A stretch of DNA of 17,158 nucleotides from an uncultured Eubacteriales bacterium (GTDB taxonomy: Bacteria; Bacillota; Clostridia; Oscillospirales; Oscillospiraceae): assembly GCA_900551355.1 (NCBI GenBank), contig URVR01000015.1:1-17158 (forward strand), given 5' to 3'. Of this stretch, positions 14,395 to 17,158 are shown piece by piece (within the stretch, counting starts at the first letter, position 1; every line of letters starts with the position of its first letter). A program made the position numbers and the translations under genes. The notes below the pieces were generated by a model. That model had not been told where the DNA came from, did no database searches, and saw only the letters and a program-made list of their open reading frames with translations.

Positions 14395-14661
14395 TCAGGC
14401 GGAAATATTTTTTGCGTCCTGCTCCAGGTCGATGACCTGTTTCATAAGATCGACCGTAGATTGCGTTCCTCCGAAACTGAATTCCGCGAACACAATGTAC
14501 TCTCTGCCGCATACATGCTGTCGGCGGCTTTTTATAATCTTGTCGTCCCTTTCTTCCACTGCGGTATCCCGCACTGCCTTGGCAGAGGGAATATCCTCAT
14601 CTCCATGCTTTTCTTCACTGTAGGAGCGGGGACGCTCATTGTATTTAAATTTATACGCCAT
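14395..14661 (-). CDS. TnpW-like small element protein
   Basis: This 88-residue protein starts MAYKFKYNERPRSYSEEKHGDED. Its last third is RQHVCGREYIVFAEFSF...STVDLMKQVIDLEQDAKN. The 'r.yiV...Fs...k.tv.d...rli..e' pattern is that of the TnpW family, short proteins encoded next to TnpX-type recombinases. Their role is poorly defined, perhaps modulating excision. The ATG at 14661 is preceded by AAAGGA eight to thirteen bases upstream; a longer frame to 14760 would run through the relaxase terminator and is rejected. A small hairpin (14675-14692, CCTGAC/GTCAGG) sits just upstream of its ribosome binding site. The family call rests on remembered patterns, so it is tentative. Confidence 0.65.
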   Translation of the reverse strand: MAYKFKYNERPRSYSEEKHGDEDIPSAKAVRDTAVEERDDKIIKSRRQHVCGREYIVFAEFSFGGTQSTVDLMKQVIDLEQDAKNISA

Positions 14662-14696
14662 ATCGTTCCTTTCCCCTGACGCTACAGTCAGGCAAC

Positions 14697-14725
14697 AAAA
14701 ATAGCAGACCGTTACATGGTCTGCT
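14697..14725 (-). terminator. Intrinsic terminator of the mobilization operon
   Basis: On the - strand AGCAGACC pairs with GGTCTGCT (arms 14718-14725 and 14703-14710) around a 7-nt loop. ATTTTTG follows (T run at 14701-14697). The loop contains the relaxase-frame stop codon (14712-14714), so the hairpin overlaps the end of the coding region. Confidence 0.85.
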
Positions 14726-14957
14726 GCTGTGTTTGTTCTGCCTGCTGATCTTCGGTCCACTGCTGTTCTGTAGATGATTGCTCATCCTGTGTGAGCACCA
14801 TGGCTACGCCGGCCACCAGTCCGATGACAGCGCCGATATTTTTGGCTTCCTGTTCTGCCTGGATACGGCGGTAACGTTCCTCGACATCTTCGTTACCATC
14901 ATCCAGTAACGCTCCAGTTACCGCCAGACCATACAGTCCAGCGTGGAGCGGCTTCAT
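14712..14957 (-). CDS. Small membrane protein at the end of the mobilization operon (in frame with the relaxase)
   Basis: An 81-residue product starts at the ATG that overlaps the stop of the nested upstream gene (ATGA, 14957-14954). MKPLHAGLYGLAVTGALLDDG is followed by a charged helix (EDVEERYRRIQAEQEAKN). A hydrophobic stretch (about 41-56, IGAVIGLVAGVAMVLT) and a Gln-rich tail come last. This looks like a compact, self-standing protein. It is in the same frame as the relaxase, which has no stop before it, so these residues are also the relaxase C-terminus if translation reads through. No strong ribosome binding site is visible; coupling to the nested gene would be needed. Function unknown. 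Confidence 0.5.
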   Translation of the reverse strand: MKPLHAGLYGLAVTGALLDDGNEDVEERYRRIQAEQEAKNIGAVIGLVAGVAMVLTQDEQSSTEQQWTEDQQAEQTQQQTM

Positions 14958-16178
14958 AGAAACAGGTTGCGGATGTTGCTGACCACTGTCGCTGTGCCAT
15001 ACCCCATCCCCAGCAGTGCCGCCACGATGAGCAGTACCAGTACGATCCATTTGGCCACTACGATCAGGTCGAAGTCCGGAAGCCAGTCCAGCCATTTGCA
15101 GGAATGCTTTTCTTTCTTCTTCCCAGCCTGTTCCAGCAGAGTGGTCATCTCCGTCAACGATTTCTGGATCTTCGCCATGCTGTTCTGCACCGCTGTCAGG
15201 TCTGTGTGTGATCTCAGGTTCGGAAGATACTCCCGCATTCCACGCACTTCCCACCCGATGGATTCTGTCTTCTGTGTCAGCATCGTCAGAGCCTCCGGCA
15301 ACGGACACTGGATGACAATGGGCGTGATCGGTGAACTCGACTCCTGCGCTGTCGGCTGCGGTGAAGGCTCGGGCCGGTTCAGGGTCATGAGCTCGTCCAT
15401 AGATAATTTCTTCTCTGATCCTGAATTCATATTCCATGTTCTCCTTTAGATATTTGTCACCGAACAGCAAACGGTCCCGACACTGCCAGCCACTCGGCGT
15501 GGTATAGGTGATATTCTTTCGGGACTTTTCCCAGCGAACCTTGTAGCCCTCGCTCTCCATCAGCGCAATGAACTCCTCGCGGTTGGAAGCGTGGCGCATA
15601 CAGTCATTGATGATATTCATGAGCTGCAGCTTCTTGCTCTGACCGCGGGCCGCCGTGTGATACTCTCCGATGGTCATAGTCTTTGTTTTCTGCTTTTGTT
15701 CCCTGGGTTGAAATACAGGAAGTGAAAACTCCTTGCAGACCATGTCGTTGCGTTGCCGCAGTTCCTGGAGCTGCTCCTTTGCGATATGCAGTTTCCGTCC
15801 GGTATCGAAATTGACCGAGTTGATGAGGAAGTGGGAATGGATGTGCTCACGGTCTGTGTGGGTGCAGACCAGAACTTCGTATCCCTCATAGTACTCGGCC
15901 AGCTTCAGCGCGGCCGCGTGAGCGGTGACCGGGTCGACTGCTTCGCCTTTCGGGAAGCTCTGTACCATGTGATAGAACAGTACACCGTCCGTCTTGTGGT
16001 AGAGCCGCTTGGTGGTCATGAAATCCGCGTAGACAGATTCCGGCTGACAGTTGATACCTGTGACCAACTGCTGCCCCTCGAACTCGGTCTTTTTATCCTG
16101 CATGGTATACCGCATCACGGCGCTCATGCATCCGGTGGTTTGGCCCCGCTTGTAGTTTGTGAAGCTGATGATAGCCAT
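14712..16178 (-). CDS. MobP-type relaxase
   Basis: This 488-residue relaxase/mobilization nuclease would nick oriT and stay covalently attached to the transferred strand. The N-terminal domain has SAVMRYTMQDKKT with the likely catalytic Tyr24. The metal-binding histidine motif is HTDREHIHSHFLINSVNF (HIHSH at 112-116). FDTGRKLHIAKEQLQELRQRND follows, and a helical region around residues 185-260 is typical of the family. From about residue 250 to 407 the sequence becomes low-complexity (Gly, Asp, His, Ser rich), where another gene is encoded in the +1 frame. The last 81 residues resemble a separate small membrane protein. The start lies three bases after the mobC stop, so mobC and the relaxase form one operon, which ends at the hairpin terminator at 14697-14725. 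Confidence 0.88.
   Translation of the reverse strand: MAIISFTNYKRGQTTGCMSAVMRYTMQDKKTEFEGQQLVTGINCQPESVYADFMTTKRLYHKTDGVLFYHMVQSFPKGEAVDPVTAHAAALKLAEYYEGYEVLVCTHTDREHIHSHFLINSVNFDTGRKLHIAKEQLQELRQRNDMVCKEFSLPVFQPREQKQKTKTMTIGEYHTAARGQSKKLQLMNIINDCMRHASNREEFIALMESEGYKVRWEKSRKNITYTTPSGWQCRDRLLFGDKYLKENMEYEFRIREEIIYGRAHDPEPARAFTAADSAGVEFTDHAHCHPVSVAGGSDDADTEDRIHRVGSAWNAGVSSEPEITHRPDSGAEQHGEDPEIVDGDDHSAGTGWEEERKAFLQMAGLASGLRPDRSGQMDRTGTAHRGGTAGDGVWHSDSGQQHPQPVSMKPLHAGLYGLAVTGALLDDGNEDVEERYRRIQAEQEAKNIGAVIGLVAGVAMVLTQDEQSSTEQQWTEDQQAEQTQQQTM
14954..15430 (-). CDS. Nested membrane-anchored protein encoded in another frame of the relaxase gene
   Basis: A 158-residue frame lies wholly inside the relaxase gene, in the +1 frame. 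It has its own ribosome binding site (AAAGGAG, 10 bases before the ATG). The protein looks ordinary: a polar Pro-rich N-terminus, a helical coiled-coil-like centre (TAVQNSMAKIQKSLTEMTTLLEQ), a basic patch (KKKEKHSCK) and a strong transmembrane segment (about 127-150, VVAKWIVLVLLIVAALLGMGYG). Its stop overlaps the next start (ATGA). By contrast, the relaxase frame over the same bases is low-complexity, which suggests this frame is the one under selection. I do not recognise the family. A membrane-anchored accessory factor for transfer is possible. Confidence 0.65.
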   Translation of the reverse strand: MNSGSEKKLSMDELMTLNRPEPSPQPTAQESSSPITPIVIQCPLPEALTMLTQKTESIGWEVRGMREYLPNLRSHTDLTAVQNSMAKIQKSLTEMTTLLEQAGKKKEKHSCKWLDWLPDFDLIVVAKWIVLVLLIVAALLGMGYGTATVVSNIRNLFL

Positions 16179-16181
16179 AGC

Positions 16182-16493
16182 TTACCAGCGCTTTCGTTCA
16201 AGGATCATCCGAACGGCACCACAGAGTTCAGAGAACGCCCGACATACGCTTTCCAGATCGATCACGGTCACTCGTCCCATGTGCGCCAGGGTGACGAGCT
16301 GGTTCAGATTTCTGCCGATGGACTTCAGCTCCTTCAGCACTTCTTTCAGGCCGTCGATGACCACCACCTGCTTTCCCAGGCAGCAGGCAGTGACGTAGTC
16401 GCTCATGGACATCCCGGACTGCTTCGCCAACTCCTTGATGGCCTCCCGGTCTGTGGACGCCATGCGGGTGCTGAATTTAACATCTTTTTTCAT
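16182..16493 (-). CDS. mobC: MobC-like relaxosome accessory protein
   Basis: This 103-residue protein begins KKDVKFSTRMASTDREAIKELAKQSGMSMSDYV, a ribbon-helix-helix-like DNA-binding N-terminus as in MobC/plasmid mobilization proteins. The second half (VLKELKSIGRNLNQLVTLAHMG ... VCRAFSELCGAVRMIL) carries the 'iGrNlNQi...aN' type motif of the bacterial MobC family. Such proteins bind oriT and help the relaxase open the DNA. GGAGG lies seven to eleven bases before the ATG. The stop is three bases from the relaxase start. The upstream frame ends with its TGA overlapping this ATG (ATGA). Confidence 0.88.
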   Translation of the reverse strand: MKKDVKFSTRMASTDREAIKELAKQSGMSMSDYVTACCLGKQVVVIDGLKEVLKELKSIGRNLNQLVTLAHMGRVTVIDLESVCRAFSELCGAVRMILERKRW

Positions 16494-16810
16494 GTCGTTT
16501 CCTCCAAATCGTAGATAAAGTGGGCCCGGGCTTCTGCCCGGAATTCATGCGGAAGTCGGGCAGCGGCGTTGCCGCAGACCAGACAAACGCGATGCTGGCC
16601 ACCTCCAAGGAGGTGATTCTCCCACGCCGAACACCCGCGTTCCACCTTCGGCCACAAACGGCCCCACGCGGCGTTTCTTTTGCCTTGCGGGAGTTTACTC
16701 GCCGTCCCTGGAAACCGCCCGCGAATCGCCGCACAGCGCCCCGGCAGGGTCAACAGGGTCGACCGCCGGGACACCCTGGGTATCGTCACTTTCGGCACGC
16801 TGCAGCTCAA
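16490..16810 (-). CDS. Possible small ORF upstream of mobC, overlapping a likely oriT region
   Basis: A frame of up to 106 residues ends in ATGA overlap with mobC. Its last 45 residues (HLLGGGQHRVCLVCGNAAAR..., LPHEFRAEARAHFIYDLEE) contain CxxC and read like protein, while the first half is an Arg-rich stretch overlapping the preceding gene. There is no clear start or ribosome binding site, and no family is recognised. The same bases hold several hairpins (GCGGC/GCCGC at 16563-16575, CGGGC/GCCCG at 16527-16540, CACCTCC/GGAGGTG around 16600-16615), as expected of an origin of transfer. Coding status is uncertain. Confidence 0.3.
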   Translation of the reverse strand: MSCSVPKVTIPRVSRRSTLLTLPGRCAAIRGRFPGTASKLPQGKRNAAWGRLWPKVERGCSAWENHLLGGGQHRVCLVCGNAAARLPHEFRAEARAHFIYDLEETT

Positions 16811-17145
16811 TGAGCCGCCTTCCGTTGCTGCGGCGCACCACAGCGGAAATGCCGATTTTCCTTAGTGCGTCAAGGTTTTGCAGGATCTGTCTGGACACTT
16901 TCTTGGGCGAGATACGTTCCACACCCACAGGGTCGATTCGTTCAGACAGCTCCGTGGGAGTGCCGATAAATTCTCTCTGCTCTTCCAAAAGGACAGAGAG
17001 AAGGATCACGATGCGGTCTTCCAACAGCTCCGGCTGCGTCCTGCTGTCAGAGATCAGTTCCCACATGTTGTCACTGTTCCGTTCCAGCTCCAGCCCCCGG
17101 TACTCGATGTCCCGGCCGATGCAGTTTTACTGCTTTGACCTGTTG
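16695..17145 (-). CDS. C-terminal fragment of an AAA/RepA-like replication protein, with an apparent frameshift near the contig end
   Basis: The frame reads GRDIEYRGLELERNSDNMWEL, then QPELLEDRIVILLSVLLEE and a winged-helix-like end (FIGTPTELSERIDP, KKVSRQILQNLDAL, RRSNGRRLIELQRAESDD). From memory this resembles the C-terminus of the AAA-family or primase-helicase-like proteins encoded upstream of mobC in Clostridial elements; the match is by pattern only. The same frame has a stop at 17127-17129. The neighbouring frame upstream reads QQVKAVKLH to the adapter junction, and joining KLH to IGRD needs two extra bases near 17118-17120. That could be a real frameshift or an error close to the contig edge. 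An internal ATG at 17066 exists but has no evident ribosome binding site. Confidence 0.55.
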
Positions 17146-17158
17146 CTGTCTCTTATAC
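17146..17158 (-). other. Nextera mosaic-end remnant at the right contig end
   Basis: CTGTCTCTTATAC is the start of the reverse-complement Nextera mosaic end, matching the adapter at the left end. The genomic insert stops at 17145. Confidence 0.93.

Larger units (their letters stand above)
12572..17145 (-). mobile_element. One end of an integrative mobilizable/conjugative element (TnpX/TndX-type recombinase, MobC-MobP)
   Basis: From just after the MATE gene the gene strand flips and base composition falls. A hand count of one 60-base line gives 29 G+C at 12721-12780, against 41 at 8881-8940. The modules are a large serine recombinase at the boundary, a TnpW-like protein, a relaxase with MobC, and a replication-protein remnant, the order found in Tn4451/Tn5397-like and related Clostridial elements. 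The chromosomal boundary is somewhere in 12572-12626 and the other end is off the contig. With no secretion genes in view it could be an IME or one end of an ICE. Confidence 0.88.

Noticed and set aside
15753..16514. 253-residue + strand frame opposite the relaxase and mobC
   Set aside because: His/Val/Asp-rich antisense shadow; the - strand encodes the HIHSH relaxase motif and the MobC pattern.
37..17145. CRISPR arrays, tRNA or rRNA genes
   Set aside because: No regularly spaced repeats, and no cloverleaf-like or rRNA-like sequence was seen on reading both strands by eye; covariance tools were not available.

Overview
The window looks like one complete metagenomic contig of about 17.1 kb from a G+C-rich, Gram-positive-type anaerobe of the Clostridia, most likely a gut member of the Oscillospiraceae/Ruminococcaceae. 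The evidence is a Firmicutes-type parS/Soj/Spo0J locus, a T-box riboswitch over an aminoacyl-tRNA synthetase operon, Clostridial-type SerRS and AspRS sequences, strong AGGAGG ribosome binding sites, and a TnpX/TndX-type serine recombinase element. The species assignment is inference. Both ends are Illumina Nextera transposase adapter (1-36 and 17146-17158), so only about 37-17145 is genomic.

Left chromosomal part (37-5917), all on the + strand. The end of a GH13-type glycosidase closes on a hairpin terminator that contains a parS site. A second parS, a sigma-A promoter, parA, parB and a third, inverted parS follow, then serS. This marks the origin-proximal segregation locus. A tight cluster comes next: mscL, rsmG (overlapping by ATGA), a MinD-like ATPase and a methylglyoxal-synthase-fold protein that has lost expected catalytic residues.

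Middle part (5918-12571). A strong promoter drives a T-box leader whose specifier (GAC) and acceptor-binding bulge (TGGC) both fit tRNA-Asp. It controls a small membrane protein, hisS, aspS and an alaX-type Ala-tRNA editing gene. After a terminator, a MATE efflux transporter stands alone.

Right part (about 12572-17145), almost all on the - strand and visibly less G+C-rich. This is one end of an integrative mobilizable or conjugative element. In transcription order it has a replication-protein C-terminus (cut by the contig end), a possible small ORF/oriT region, mobC, a MobP relaxase with a second gene nested in another frame, a small membrane protein, a TnpW-like protein, and a large serine recombinase at the chromosomal junction. 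The element seems to have landed in the MATE gene's terminator, of which only the left arm is visible. No cargo or secretion genes are in view.

The most interesting points are the degenerate methylglyoxal-synthase-like protein beside the MinD-like ATPase, the parS/terminator fusion, the Asp-specific T-box reaching over a membrane protein, hisS and alaX, the dual-coding stretch in the relaxase, and the atypical AspRS anticodon domain.
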